Positions 23,099 through 31,956 of a stretch of DNA of 40,905 bases are shown here, piece by piece (position 1 is the stretch's first letter; every line of letters starts with the position of its first letter). A program made the translations under genes and the position numbers. Origin of the DNA: Fusicatenibacter sp. (GTDB taxonomy: Bacteria > Bacillota > Clostridia > Lachnospirales > Lachnospiraceae); NCBI GenBank assembly GCA_017887445.1, contig JAGHIA010000028.1, forward strand, positions 1 through 40,905. Reading direction: 5' to 3'. Below the pieces are notes generated by a model. That model was not told the origin of the DNA and ran no database searches. It saw only the letters and a program-made list of their open reading frames with translations.

Positions 23099-24313
23099 AT
23101 GGCTTATGAAGATGGTACAGGAGACTTAGGCATCATCATCAATACGGAAATGATGATCCTTAAAGGTGCAATCCATGCTGGAGCTGCTTTGGGAAAAAAG
23201 CTTGCTGGATCGAAAATGAACCCTTTAGTGCTTCTTCAATACCTGACCAAATTAAAGCTGGATAAGCGGATCAGTGAGTCGGATTTCCGGTCGTTTAAGG
23301 AATTTTTTCAGGCGAGTGAGGGAAATTATACAATCGCTAATTTGCCAACGCAGGACAGTGAAAAGATCAATGAGTTCTGTACCCGTTTATACGAAGCTGG
23401 CGTTACCTACTATGTTTTGCCGGATCTTGATATGAGTGACGGTATGCGGCAGATCGCCGTCATTGACAAAGATATCGGAAAATGGCAGGGGATCTACGAA
23501 AGTTTTGTGTCCGCAGAGCTGATGCAGGGAGGCGTTATGGATTTCACGGAGCTGCGTGCGGTAACATCCGGCCAGTATCAGATCAAAGGAATATCCATTG
23601 GCGAGTATCGCTCGGATCCGGAAAAGCTAACAACACTTTTGGGTATTCTGGAAGAGCGGCATGTAAATTTTGCCGTCCTTCCGGATCTGAAATATGGCGA
23701 CTATAATCTGCAGCTTGCGGTTGCCAATGTAGATCTGCAGAAGTTTAACAATAGTATCAGAGTGTTCCTTGAAGTTTATGAGGACGAAAAGGAAAAGAAT
23801 CCATCCCTGGGAGATATCACGACAATCTCAGAAGATGAATATTTTCAGAGTGGAAAGCTGACGGAACAGGAATATATCAATACGGCGGAACCAGGATTAA
23901 AAAAGGAAATGGAAAGTCCCAAATGGCAGGCTGCTGCTGATATGAAGACGGAGACTTTTGAAGAGGCCCTGGCTACGGAAGAAGAGCTGCAGCCAGGGCA
24001 GCACATGGTTACGATTAATGAAAGTCTGATCCAGGACAAGCAGGAAGACATGATTTTTACGCGTGTGCCTGGAACGGATGATTATATTTTCCTGCATGAT
24101 ACTAAAACTGCAGATGCAGGAAAAACTTTTGTCGCCGCTATCAGTGACGATAAAGAATATCCGCTTTATCAAATGAACCGTCAAGGATTACCGGAAAGAA
24201 AGGAAACGATGACAGGAAGAGAGTTATCGGAACATTATGCTCCAGTCAGTAGAGATCTGTCGAAAAATATCCGGCTGGGAAAAGAATCTAAGAAACCCAG
24301 TCTGAAGCTATGA
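23099..24313 (+). CDS. Coupling-protein-associated protein (PcfB-like, tentative)
   Basis: This 404-residue protein lies directly before virD4 and overlaps it by 4 nt. It holds two related blocks: V-T-Y-Y-V-L-P-D-L-D with I-A-V-I-D, and V-N-F-A-V-L-P-D-L-K with L-A-V-A-N. This is a duplicated domain resembling PcfB/DUF3801 proteins, which assist the relaxase and coupling protein. The remainder is acidic and helical. The placement is typical, but at 404 residues with a duplicated domain it is long for PcfB. An AGGAGGG ribosome site supports the start. Confidence 0.6.
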   Translation: MAYEDGTGDLGIIINTEMMILKGAIHAGAALGKKLAGSKMNPLVLLQYLTKLKLDKRISESDFRSFKEFFQASEGNYTIANLPTQDSEKINEFCTRLYEAGVTYYVLPDLDMSDGMRQIAVIDKDIGKWQGIYESFVSAELMQGGVMDFTELRAVTSGQYQIKGISIGEYRSDPEKLTTLLGILEERHVNFAVLPDLKYGDYNLQLAVANVDLQKFNNSIRVFLEVYEDEKEKNPSLGDITTISEDEYFQSGKLTEQEYINTAEPGLKKEMESPKWQAAADMKTETFEEALATEEELQPGQHMVTINESLIQDKQEDMIFTRVPGTDDYIFLHDTKTADAGKTFVAAISDDKEYPLYQMNRQGLPERKETMTGRELSEHYAPVSRDLSKNIRLGKESKKPSLKL

Positions 24314-26601
24314 TCACGAAAAAGAAACCGCCGGTGAAAATGTTTATCATTTTGCTGGTGGTTTCTTTGACTCTGGGGTATTACCTTGCTGGATTGTTTG
24401 GATATCCCAACCTGTCTGCGCAGAACTATCAGTATTTGTTATTAGATATTTTTTCGCATCCTTTGAAAAATTATTGGAACGAAAATACGGTGACGGTCCT
24501 GGGGGTTGTGCTGATCGGCTGGGTGTTTTTTGTTGCCTGGTATCTGCAGCACAACAGGAATACACATTCAGATGTAGAGCATGGCAGCAGTCAATTTGGA
24601 GATGTAGAAAAAGTAAACAAGGAGCTGTGCAATGCGAAAGTACCGCAAAGGAATAGGATTCTGTCAAAACATTTAAGTGTAGAAGTGAACAGACTATCGA
24701 ACAATAATGCGATCGTTGTCGGAGCGCCCGGCACTGGAAAATCCATGTTCGTAGTGACGCCAAATCTATTGTTAGGCGGAGCATCGTACATCTTATTGGA
24801 TATCAAAGGGGAGCTATTAGCCAAATATGGAAATTATCTTAAAAGCATCGGGTATCAGATCAGGGTGTTGAATCTTAAGGATTTTTCAAAGTCGGATAGA
24901 TATAACCCCTTTGTTTATATCAGGGAAGAAGACGACATCCCGAGATTGATCATGAATATCTTTAAATCTGTTGAGCCGCCAGATGCAGTTAAGAGCGATC
25001 CTTTTTGGGATGACGGCTGTGCGCTTTATCTTCAGTCTTTATTCTATTTTGTTTGGGCAATACCGGCGAAAGAGAAGTTTCAGCTATTTCAGAGAGCACG
25101 GATCGACTGGAAAGCGGAGTTCGAAACAGCGACTATGAATCAGCTTCTGGAACTTACGTTGCTGGAGTCCCAGCCAGAAGCAAAAAAACTAAATGGGGGC
25201 AAGGCAGAGGAGGGCTATACGAAACTGACAAAATTGATCGATGCGCTGGAAGAGCAAACCGGACCAGCGTGTCCGGCTGTCCGGGATTACCGAAAGCTGA
25301 AAGACGGTGCTTCGGAAACAGTAAATTCTATCGTGCTGATCTTGAATGCAAAACTTAAATTTTTCCAGAGTCCTGCTGTCCGCAGAATATTTGAAGCGGA
25401 CGATATGAACCTGCGGGAGTTGGGAATGGGACAAGAAGACGATGGAAAAACAAAAACAGCATTGTTCCTCGTATTGGACGAAAACAATCCCAGCTATCAT
25501 TTCATTGTAAATATGCTGTATCAGCAGCTCTTTGATGTACTTATCCATGTGGCAGACTTTGAGTGCAAAGGTCCATTGCCAATACGCGTAGAAGCATGGA
25601 TGGATGAATTCGCGAACGGCGTAAGGCCGGAACGTTTTGAAAATCTGATCACGACGCTTAGGAGCCGGAATATTTCTGCAATCATATTTCTGCAGTCTAT
25701 CAGCCAGATAAAAACAATCTACAAAAATGATTCCTGGGATATTCTCATGGACGCGTGTTCAACATTTCTTTTTCTGGGCGCGGGCAGAGGAGCCTTAAGC
25801 ACACAAAAATTTATCAGCGAACTGACCGGTAATGCAACGATAGATAAAATGTCTGATGGATTAAGCTACAGTACCAATGGTGGTGGAAGCGTAAATTATG
25901 ATCGGATGCAGCGGGCATTGATGTCTCCGGAAGAGGTAGGACGTTTGCCCAAGAATAAGTGCCTGATCTTTCTGGAAGGCCGTCAACCGATCATAGACAC
26001 AAAGTACCGGCCGTTTGAAGATGCAAATTATAAAAGGGCAATGGAACTTGGAGCGTATGAGCATCCGGTTTCTGTCAGGCTACGGCAGAATGGAAGTCTG
26101 GAGACACTGAGCAGTTCAAGACCTAATATTATTTTTGCGTCAGAGCAAATGCAGGAGAAATTTCTCGACAGATCTTCAAAAGCCGATTCTGCAAATATGG
26201 TATTTGAATTGACGGAAGAAGAGTTTTGCGCGATCCAGTTCCCGAAACCAGATGCACCGGATGCCGGACAGCTGCTCGTGCAGGAGCTGGAAAAAGCAAG
26301 GAACAAGCGAATTGAAGAACAGATGCTGCAGCGGATTGAGCAGCAAGCTGCCAAAAGCCAGAAAGAAAAGAATAGCGTCGATGCGGCCACAGATACATGG
26401 GATCTGACAGGAAGTATTTCTGATCTTATTGGGCGTTATGCCGACCGTTTAACGGATGATCAGCTGGAAGAAATCATATTTGGAGTAAGGAACGGACTTG
26501 ACGAAGAAGAAATAAAAATGTACTTTACATTGCCGGCAGAAACTATGAGAAGGATTAGGATGTCACTGGAAAATCTTAAAGCCAGTGCAGGAAGAGAGTA
26601 A
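24310..26601 (+). CDS. virD4: VirD4/TraG-type coupling protein
   Basis: This 763-residue ATPase links the relaxosome to the channel. Two N-terminal membrane segments (about 10-28 and 58-77) are followed by Walker A G-A-P-G-T-G-K-S (138-145) and Walker B W-M-D-E-F (Asp432-Glu433). The conserved Y-N-P-F and D-P-F-W-D motifs of TraG proteins are present. The C-terminal ~150 residues are helical and acidic, perhaps binding the relaxosome. Confidence 0.95.
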   Translation: MITKKKPPVKMFIILLVVSLTLGYYLAGLFGYPNLSAQNYQYLLLDIFSHPLKNYWNENTVTVLGVVLIGWVFFVAWYLQHNRNTHSDVEHGSSQFGDVEKVNKELCNAKVPQRNRILSKHLSVEVNRLSNNNAIVVGAPGTGKSMFVVTPNLLLGGASYILLDIKGELLAKYGNYLKSIGYQIRVLNLKDFSKSDRYNPFVYIREEDDIPRLIMNIFKSVEPPDAVKSDPFWDDGCALYLQSLFYFVWAIPAKEKFQLFQRARIDWKAEFETATMNQLLELTLLESQPEAKKLNGGKAEEGYTKLTKLIDALEEQTGPACPAVRDYRKLKDGASETVNSIVLILNAKLKFFQSPAVRRIFEADDMNLRELGMGQEDDGKTKTALFLVLDENNPSYHFIVNMLYQQLFDVLIHVADFECKGPLPIRVEAWMDEFANGVRPERFENLITTLRSRNISAIIFLQSISQIKTIYKNDSWDILMDACSTFLFLGAGRGALSTQKFISELTGNATIDKMSDGLSYSTNGGGSVNYDRMQRALMSPEEVGRLPKNKCLIFLEGRQPIIDTKYRPFEDANYKRAMELGAYEHPVSVRLRQNGSLETLSSSRPNIIFASEQMQEKFLDRSSKADSANMVFELTEEEFCAIQFPKPDAPDAGQLLVQELEKARNKRIEEQMLQRIEQQAAKSQKEKNSVDAATDTWDLTGSISDLIGRYADRLTDDQLEEIIFGVRNGLDEEEIKMYFTLPAETMRRIRMSLENLKASAGRE

Positions 26602-26617
26602 AAGGGAGGTATATATA

Positions 26618-27010
26618 TTGGCGAATTATTTGGATGATACAGCTGAAAGATATGGGGTATTTGTAAGCGATTTAAGATGTTCCCCGCTTTTGCGCGAACA
26701 GGTATTACTGGAGCTGACGGTTACATCTGATAAATATTCCGTGGAGTCACTGACAGAAGCAGTCAGTTATCTGGAGGGGAAAAAGGTATTTTTCAAAAAC
26801 AGAGAGGAAATGCGAAGACAGATCTTCCGCTATCTCAAGATCGGTAAAGACAATTTTGTCATAGGGTCTTCAGACTGCGGAGATTTGGTATTAGACGAAA
26901 AAAATCACGTTTACCTGCTTCTTGGAGAACCTGGAAGTCACCCGATCGGAACCACTGTCGAACGTATGGAGGATGCAGTTTATCTTGGGGAGGATGGACA
27001 TGGCTTATGA
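26618..27010 (+). CDS. Hypothetical protein between virD4 and ArdC-like gene
   Basis: This 130-residue soluble protein starts with TTG at 26618. An AGGGAGG site 9 nt upstream supports this over the in-frame GTG at 26585, which lies inside virD4. No motif is recognised. The C-terminal half contains G-S-S-D-C-G-D-L-V and a D-E-K-N strand pair. It overlaps the next gene by 11 nt. Confidence 0.6.
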   Translation: MANYLDDTAERYGVFVSDLRCSPLLREQVLLELTVTSDKYSVESLTEAVSYLEGKKVFFKNREEMRRQIFRYLKIGKDNFVIGSSDCGDLVLDEKNHVYLLLGEPGSHPIGTTVERMEDAVYLGEDGHGL

Positions 27011-28055
27011 CAAGAAAGCAGCCATACAGGCAGCGAGAGAAGAAAAGAAAAGGATGGAAGAGGAGATCCAGGATGCAATAGAGTCCTGGGCAATTAATCC
27101 GGATGCACTTATTGAGTTTTTTCAGTTTTCTGAAAAATTTTCTTATCAATATTCCTTTCGCAACACATTGTTGATTCAGCGGCAAAATCAAGGAGCGGCG
27201 TTTTGCCAATCGTTTGATGCCTGGAAAAAAGCAGGATATTCTGTACTGAAAGGGATGCACGGCATGTCTATTTATGTACCAGTGCAGGCAACCATACTCG
27301 AAGTGGACGGTAAAGATATTCCATTGGCCGAAGCGTCTGAGCAGCAGCGCAGAGATTATAAAGAAGGAAAACTTTCATCCAAAACGGCACTTCACTACAG
27401 GATAGGCAAAACCTTTGATGTTGCGCAAACGAATTTTCCGCCGGAGAAATATCCTGAACTACTGAGTCGGGGAATACCATCCGACAAACATAAAATTTGT
27501 ATCGATGCGATCCGGGCGTATATGGAAGAGGTATTAAAAATACCGGTCATCATGGAAGCGGAAAACCTTAAGGGGACGAAAGCGGGAGACGTTCAATATG
27601 GTATCCAGGGAGCATCTTTGTATGGATTTTATCATCCAGGAGAAGAAAAAAGAGATATTCATATCGCGCATACGCTCCAAGATACAGCTGCGTTGTCAAC
27701 GCTCACTCATGAAATGGGACATGCAGTGGCACAGCATTGCAGATCAGAAAGCAGCAATATACATCAGATAGAATTTGAAGCTGACGCTTTCAGTATCATG
27801 CTGCAGACGCACTTCGGAGTCCCGATCACAGATGAAAGAAAAAGCCATATCAGCAATGAGTATAAGCGTTGGCAACTGGATGAAAAAGAAAATTTTCATC
27901 CGGAAAAAAGCCTGGACAAAATGTTTTCATTGTATCGCCTACACATTGAAGGAATCGATCAGCGGCTAAAAAAGTATCTTCCGGAAGAAAAAGAGGAGAT
28001 CCAACCGCAACAGCAGATACAGAAAAAGAACAAGAAAGTTGGCAGGAGATTGTAA
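27000..28055 (+). CDS. ArdC-like protein with zinc metalloprotease domain
   Basis: This 351-residue protein resembles ArdC-type antirestriction/ssDNA-binding proteins. The N-terminal domain has F-S-Y-Q-Y-S-F-R-N-T-L-L-I followed by F-x-x-W-K-K-A-G, and the C-terminal domain carries H-E-M-G-H (His237-His241) with a downstream E-F-E-A-D-A that can supply the third zinc ligand. Such proteins are thought to protect incoming single-stranded DNA. The start at 27000 is chosen because GGGGAGG lies 6-7 nt upstream; ATG 26994 is too close to it. The tail is Gln/Lys-rich. Confidence 0.78.
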   Translation: MAYDKKAAIQAAREEKKRMEEEIQDAIESWAINPDALIEFFQFSEKFSYQYSFRNTLLIQRQNQGAAFCQSFDAWKKAGYSVLKGMHGMSIYVPVQATILEVDGKDIPLAEASEQQRRDYKEGKLSSKTALHYRIGKTFDVAQTNFPPEKYPELLSRGIPSDKHKICIDAIRAYMEEVLKIPVIMEAENLKGTKAGDVQYGIQGASLYGFYHPGEEKRDIHIAHTLQDTAALSTLTHEMGHAVAQHCRSESSNIHQIEFEADAFSIMLQTHFGVPITDERKSHISNEYKRWQLDEKENFHPEKSLDKMFSLYRLHIEGIDQRLKKYLPEEKEEIQPQQQIQKKNKKVGRRL

Positions 28056-28078
28056 TTCAAAGTTGTAATATTGTGAAA

Positions 28079-28103
28079 GGCCGTGTCAGACTTTGACACG
28101 GCC
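28079..28103 (+). terminator. Palindrome-containing hairpin after ArdC-like gene
   Basis: The 17-bp palindrome here is extended by GGCC on both sides, giving a 10-bp stem around a five-base loop. It is followed by TATTC rather than a U-tract. It may work as a weak terminator as well as a protein site. Confidence 0.5.
28083..28099. repeat. Dispersed palindrome, copy 12 (intergenic, last copy)
   Basis: GTGTCAGACTTTGACAC, identical to copy 4. It is the last copy seen in the window and lies about 700 bp before the candidate oriT. Confidence 0.88.
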
Positions 28104-28132
28104 TATTCAAAAAAAGAGAAAGGATGAAGAGT

Positions 28133-28492
28133 ATGAACCTGGAAGAAAAGATCAAAAAAAGCGACATGGACGTAGCAAAAGCAAAGCAGCGTCTGGAAAA
28201 AGTTCAAAAGGAAAACCAGCATCTGAAAGAATTAAAAGCTAAAAAAGATAAAGAGGAAAAGGATAAGCGGCAGAAGGCACTCGGGGAAATGATCGAGAGC
28301 AGCTGGGGCATGGTCGATGTCAATGATCCAAAATTTCTCGAGATTCTTGAATGTATGAAAGCTGATTTTATGAAAAATGTGTCTTCTGAGACAGTGGACA
28401 CAGAACGTCCGGATATTGAAAAGGAAGCTCTTGAAGAACCATATGTGGAGATGGAAGGGTATAAAAGTGAAGAAACAGAGGCGGCTTTTTAG
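28133..28492 (+). CDS. Small coiled-coil mobilisation-region protein
   Basis: A 119-residue Lys/Glu-rich helical protein. The ATG at 28133 has AAAGG 9 nt upstream; ATG 28124 is too close. It resembles the DUF3847-like small proteins found near relaxase genes, but this is tentative. Confidence 0.55.
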   Translation: MNLEEKIKKSDMDVAKAKQRLEKVQKENQHLKELKAKKDKEEKDKRQKALGEMIESSWGMVDVNDPKFLEILECMKADFMKNVSSETVDTERPDIEKEALEEPYVEMEGYKSEETEAAF

Positions 28493-28532
28493 AAACATGT
28501 AGTGTAAAAAATCAAAAAGGAAGGGGAAGAAA

Positions 28533-28787
28533 ATGGCAGAAGAAAAGAAGCTTCAGCTGACGATTACAAACGAAAAGCTGATTGAGAAAGTAGAAAATTA
28601 TGCGGCATACGGATTTTCCAGCCGCAGAGAATTTGTTTGTGCTGCCATCCTGGCGTATGAAAATACGCTGGTGGCGGATGAAAGAACAGAAATGTTCGCA
28701 AAGGTTTTTGCGGGCGAGATTGCGAAGATTTTGAAAGAAAAAGAAAGGACGGCAGGACATGAAAGATTGGAAAACGAGTATTTATGA
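28533..28787 (+). CDS. Ribbon-helix-helix-like DNA-binding protein
   Basis: This 84-residue protein starts with a short beta strand (K-L-Q-L-T-I-T) followed by two helices with Y-G-F-S-S-R-R-E-F-V-C-A-A-I. The layout is typical of ribbon-helix-helix proteins such as relaxosome accessory factors and CopG/MobC-type regulators. It lies immediately upstream of the candidate oriT. AAGGGGAAG is the ribosome site. It is a reasonable candidate to bind the oriT repeats or the dispersed palindrome, as inference. Confidence 0.65.
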   Translation: MAEEKKLQLTITNEKLIEKVENYAAYGFSSRREFVCAAILAYENTLVADERTEMFAKVFAGEIAKILKEKERTAGHERLENEYL

Positions 28788-28813
28788 TGGGTATCTGTTA
28801 TCTATCGGGGGTC

Positions 28814-28857
28814 TTAGGGGCGTCCCCTAACAAGGTGCATTTTGTAATGCAAAATGC
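28814..28857. repeat. Two adjacent inverted repeats at the oriT left side
   Basis: TTAGGGG-CGT-CCCCTAA (28814-28830) is followed by GCATTTTG-TAATG-CAAAATGC (28837-28857), both perfect. Pairs of hairpins like these often mark the relaxase binding and nick region. The exact nick site cannot be set from sequence alone. Confidence 0.6.
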
Positions 28858-28901
28858 GTATCTTGCTAATTATTAACATTTTTTTACGGGTATAGGAAAT
28901 A

Positions 28902-29120
28902 TCCGGATTTGGAGTACCGAAAAAACAGGGATACTCCTAATCTGACAGTACAGGGTCTCCGGATTTGGAGTATTTCTGGAAGGGGTGAATCGAAATTTAC
29001 TCCTGCCTTTTTGAAATCGGAAATCCAACGATTTTGAAAATATCCGGATTTGGAATATAAGAAGACAGGGTGATACTCCTCATCTGATAGTGCAGGGTCT
29101 CCAGATCAGGAGTATTTTCC
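28902..29120. repeat. Duplicated ~78-bp oriT module
   Basis: Block 28902-28979 and block 29043-29120 share the same order: TCCGGATTTGGA(G/A)TA, CAGGG, ATACTCCT(A/C)ATCTGA, CAGGGTCTCC and GGAGTATTT. The offset is 141 bp. Each block can fold as a hairpin through TACTCC and GGAGTA. Confidence 0.75.
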
Positions 29121-29129
29121 GACGGCAGA

Positions 29130-29170
29130 TACTCCAAATTCGGAAATTGGCCGCCTCCGGATTTGGAGTA
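29130..29170. repeat. Third oriT hairpin
   Basis: TACTCCAAATTCGGA (29130-29144) and TCCGGATTTGGAGTA (29156-29170) match as inverted repeats at 14 of 15 positions, with an 11-nt spacer. It lies 50 bp before the MobC-like start codon. Confidence 0.8.
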
Positions 29171-29220
29171 TTGCAATATGCGGAAAAACAGGGGATTTTG
29201 AGGAATAGGAGGATGCTGCT

Positions 29221-29631
29221 GTGGGGAGAAAAAGAAAGAAAGCGGCAACGGCAGAAAAGCTTACCTGCAGTTTGGTGATACGGATTTCTGCAACAGAAAA
29301 GGAGAGACTGAAGCAGCGCGCACTGGAAAAAGGCTATCAGGACACGGCCAAGTATTGCAGGATGATATTGAAAAATTTTGAGGTCATGGAATGGAGTGAT
29401 ATCAACAGAGAACTGAAAAAAATCAAAAATCAGATCGGGAATCTGGATGGGATCTTGCAGCAGATTGAAAAAAATGTTGCTTACGGTACATATCCAAGAG
29501 AGACAGAACAGCGGTTCCAGGATTATGTAGCGCAGATGAAAGAACTTTCAAAAAAGCTGGAACAGCTCCTGAAAGAGCGCCGGGAAAAGGAGGGAAAAAT
29601 CCATGGCAGTGACGAAACTCCTGCATGTTAA
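29221..29631 (+). CDS. MobC-like relaxosome protein
   Basis: This 136-residue basic protein has a strand-helix start (L-V-I-R-I-S-A-T-E-K-E-R-L-K) typical of MobC/ribbon-helix-helix relaxosome proteins and a long C-terminal coiled coil. It starts with GTG behind AGGAGG. Its end overlaps the relaxase gene by 29 nt. It would bind oriT and help the relaxase open the nick region. Confidence 0.8.
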   Translation: MGRKRKKAATAEKLTCSLVIRISATEKERLKQRALEKGYQDTAKYCRMILKNFEVMEWSDINRELKKIKNQIGNLDGILQQIEKNVAYGTYPRETEQRFQDYVAQMKELSKKLEQLLKERREKEGKIHGSDETPAC

Positions 29632-30967
29632 AGAGAGGAAAAATGGTTCTCCACATGGAGGAATGTATGATTGTATCAAGTACATTCTTGATCCGGAGAA
29701 AACAGAAAACTATTGGATCGGCGGAAGTGCCGGAACAAAAACAGAACAGGTGTATCAGAACTTTATGGAGACAAAACAGGATTTCCAGAAGCTGGATGGC
29801 AGGCAATGCTATCATTTTGTTATCAGCTTCCGGCCTGGTGAGACAGATGCGGTCACTGTTTACAATGTTGCACAGGAGTTCTGCGAGAAATATCTCGGCA
29901 ACGATTTTCAGTATGTGTTCGCAGTGCATACAGATCATGAGCATCTTCATGCGCATATTGTTTTTAACAGTGTGAGCATGGTGGACGGACATAAATATCA
30001 TTATGCGGATGGAGACTGGTTACGGTATGTACAGCCGGTTACAGATGCGATCACTCAGAAGTATGGGTTACAGGCATTGGTATACGAGGAGAAGAGAAAG
30101 GGAATGGACTACGGCGCATGGCTTGTGAAATCAAAAGAAGGGACTCTGAAAGATGATATCGATTATGCGATAGCTTGTGCGGCGAATTACCAGCAGTTCC
30201 TGAAGATCATGGGAAGAAAATACAAGATCCGCAGCGGTTACTCTCAGAAATGGAACTCGGAATATCTTACATTCAAAAACGATAAAATGCCGCGAGGTTT
30301 TCGAAATTATTCTTTAGGAAAAGCTTATACTGTTGAAGCAATTCAAAAAAGAATTTTGAATAAGGACTTCCAGCCAGAAACAGGGATGACAAATTATTAT
30401 GTGCCGCCGATCAGAAAGTGGACGACAACCCTTTCCGGATCTATGCGGCGATCTGAGTACCTCACACCTTATCAGAAAAGATACATGTATTATTATTGGC
30501 AGATAAAGAAATCGCAAAGGAAATTTTCCGGTGGACGCGGAGTCTCAGGCAGCTCCAGGCAAGCGGAAGAGTATCTGCGCTGCTTAAAGTATATGATCCG
30601 TGAAAACATCCAAAGCAAAGAAGAATTAGGAGAGAGACAGGCACAGCTGCATGAACTGAAGGATTATTATGATCTGCAGCTTGCAGTCGCTGATCAGGAG
30701 GACGCTGCACACAAAAAAATATTAACAAGGTATAATTATCTGACCCGTTACATAGCTGCGAACAAAGACGATGACAACATCGGAATCTACGAAAACGAAT
30801 TGGATGAACTCGAGGAAAAATATCCGATCCATGATTTGTTGAATCAGGAACAGGCGGCGCAGACCAGGGAAACAGAAGTAAAAGAACAGATCAAACGGAT
30901 CAAAAGCGAACAGAAACTTATCAAGAAAATCCAGAGCAAGACGAAAAGAAAGGGTGTGGTACTGTGA
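29603..30967 (+). CDS. MobP-type relaxase
   Basis: This 454-residue protein nicks oriT and leads the transferred strand. The N-terminal relaxase domain has early tyrosines (Tyr22, Tyr27) as nucleophile candidates and the histidine motif H-x-H-x-H-x-H (His112, 114, 116, 118) followed by I-V-F-N-S-V. The C-terminal half is helical and basic. The family is the VirD2/MobA type common in Gram-positive ICEs. An AAGGAGGG site precedes the ATG, and a GTGA overlap leads to the next gene. Confidence 0.93.
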   Translation: MAVTKLLHVKERKNGSPHGGMYDCIKYILDPEKTENYWIGGSAGTKTEQVYQNFMETKQDFQKLDGRQCYHFVISFRPGETDAVTVYNVAQEFCEKYLGNDFQYVFAVHTDHEHLHAHIVFNSVSMVDGHKYHYADGDWLRYVQPVTDAITQKYGLQALVYEEKRKGMDYGAWLVKSKEGTLKDDIDYAIACAANYQQFLKIMGRKYKIRSGYSQKWNSEYLTFKNDKMPRGFRNYSLGKAYTVEAIQKRILNKDFQPETGMTNYYVPPIRKWTTTLSGSMRRSEYLTPYQKRYMYYYWQIKKSQRKFSGGRGVSGSSRQAEEYLRCLKYMIRENIQSKEELGERQAQLHELKDYYDLQLAVADQEDAAHKKILTRYNYLTRYIAANKDDDNIGIYENELDELEEKYPIHDLLNQEQAAQTRETEVKEQIKRIKSEQKLIKKIQSKTKRKGVVL

Positions 30968-31956
30968 GAAAAACGGTGTACAGCGATGAGGAAATAAAAA
31001 AATATACGGAACCAATGCCCGAACCAATGAAGCATCAGGTCCAGGATGCCATGTTGATGAAAATTCCGAAAGAGTATATACAGATTCTCGTCGATAAAAA
31101 AATCAGTTTCTATACCCGTGCTTATCTGATCGGCTGTATCCTGGATCAGGATGATCTAAATACAATAAAGATGTTAGCACAGAAGGAAAGTGCAGAGGAG
31201 ATGTGTCTGCTGCGCAGAAGTCTGTTGGAAAAAGAGTTTTTTAGGGGCAGCTCTTTCTTCACGGAGTATCAAAGTTTGTCGAAAGAATACAAGAACTTGA
31301 TCGCCCGGGTGCAAGCGGATCAAAAGCAAATTCAGGAGATTGTCTGTTTGTTATCTGAACAGTCCAAGCGAGAAAAGCAAGAATCTGCTTCTGCAGGTGA
31401 ACAAGCGGGAAATGAAAAGCTTCAGAGACTGCAGCAGGAAAATGAAATGCTGAAAAATGAAACGGGCAATCTGCAAAAACAGATCGCGGAGGCAGAAAGT
31501 GAGAAACTGAATCTTCAAGCAGAACTGCAGAAACAATCCGATATGCTTCAGGAGAAAACGGAAGAAGCAGAGAAGCTGCACAGAAAAAATAATATGCTCC
31601 TGGGAATAGGCGCGAAGGATCCGGAACAGACAGGAACGAATGTTATCGTATATGAAAAGCCAGAGGAGGGAAAGGATACATTGTTTTTTGTGTTTCTGAA
31701 AAAAGCTATCCGCTCTATAAGAAAAAAGAAAAGAAGAAAAGAACAAAAGGAAAGACAGAGGTTTATGTCCTCCTATATCAATCAGAATGCCACTGAACCG
31801 GATAAGGTTGAGTTTCTGATGGCCCTCTACCAGAGTGGATGGAGCATGGAGGATATGGAAAAAATTTCGGCAGGTGAGCATCTGGATGAAATGAATCGGA
31901 TAAAAAATAGCGTGGAAAGACAGAAGTTTTATCAACAAATGTTGGAACAAAAATGA
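30964..31956 (+). CDS. Coiled-coil protein downstream of relaxase
   Basis: This 330-residue protein begins with GTG overlapping the relaxase stop. A helical N-terminal domain (about 1-110) is followed by a long coiled coil (about 110-210), a basic patch (R-K-K-K-R-R-K) and a C-terminal helical domain ending in W-S-M-E-D-M-E. It could assist the relaxase or bind DNA through the basic patch. Family not recognised. It is the last gene of the mobilisation operon. Confidence 0.65.
   Translation: MRKTVYSDEEIKKYTEPMPEPMKHQVQDAMLMKIPKEYIQILVDKKISFYTRAYLIGCILDQDDLNTIKMLAQKESAEEMCLLRRSLLEKEFFRGSSFFTEYQSLSKEYKNLIARVQADQKQIQEIVCLLSEQSKREKQESASAGEQAGNEKLQRLQQENEMLKNETGNLQKQIAEAESEKLNLQAELQKQSDMLQEKTEEAEKLHRKNNMLLGIGAKDPEQTGTNVIVYEKPEEGKDTLFFVFLKKAIRSIRKKKRRKEQKERQRFMSSYINQNATEPDKVEFLMALYQSGWSMEDMEKISAGEHLDEMNRIKNSVERQKFYQQMLEQK

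Larger units (their letters stand above)
28788..29220. other. Candidate origin of transfer (oriT) region
   Basis: This 433-bp gap is non-coding and packed with inverted repeats. Two hairpins come first (28814-28830 and 28837-28857). Then the motif TCCGGATTTGGAGTA recurs at 28902, 28958, 29043 (one change), 29100 (several changes) and 29156, with inverted partners beginning TACTCC at 28932, 29074 and 29130. It lies directly upstream of the MobC-like and relaxase genes, the usual place for oriT. Confidence 0.7.
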
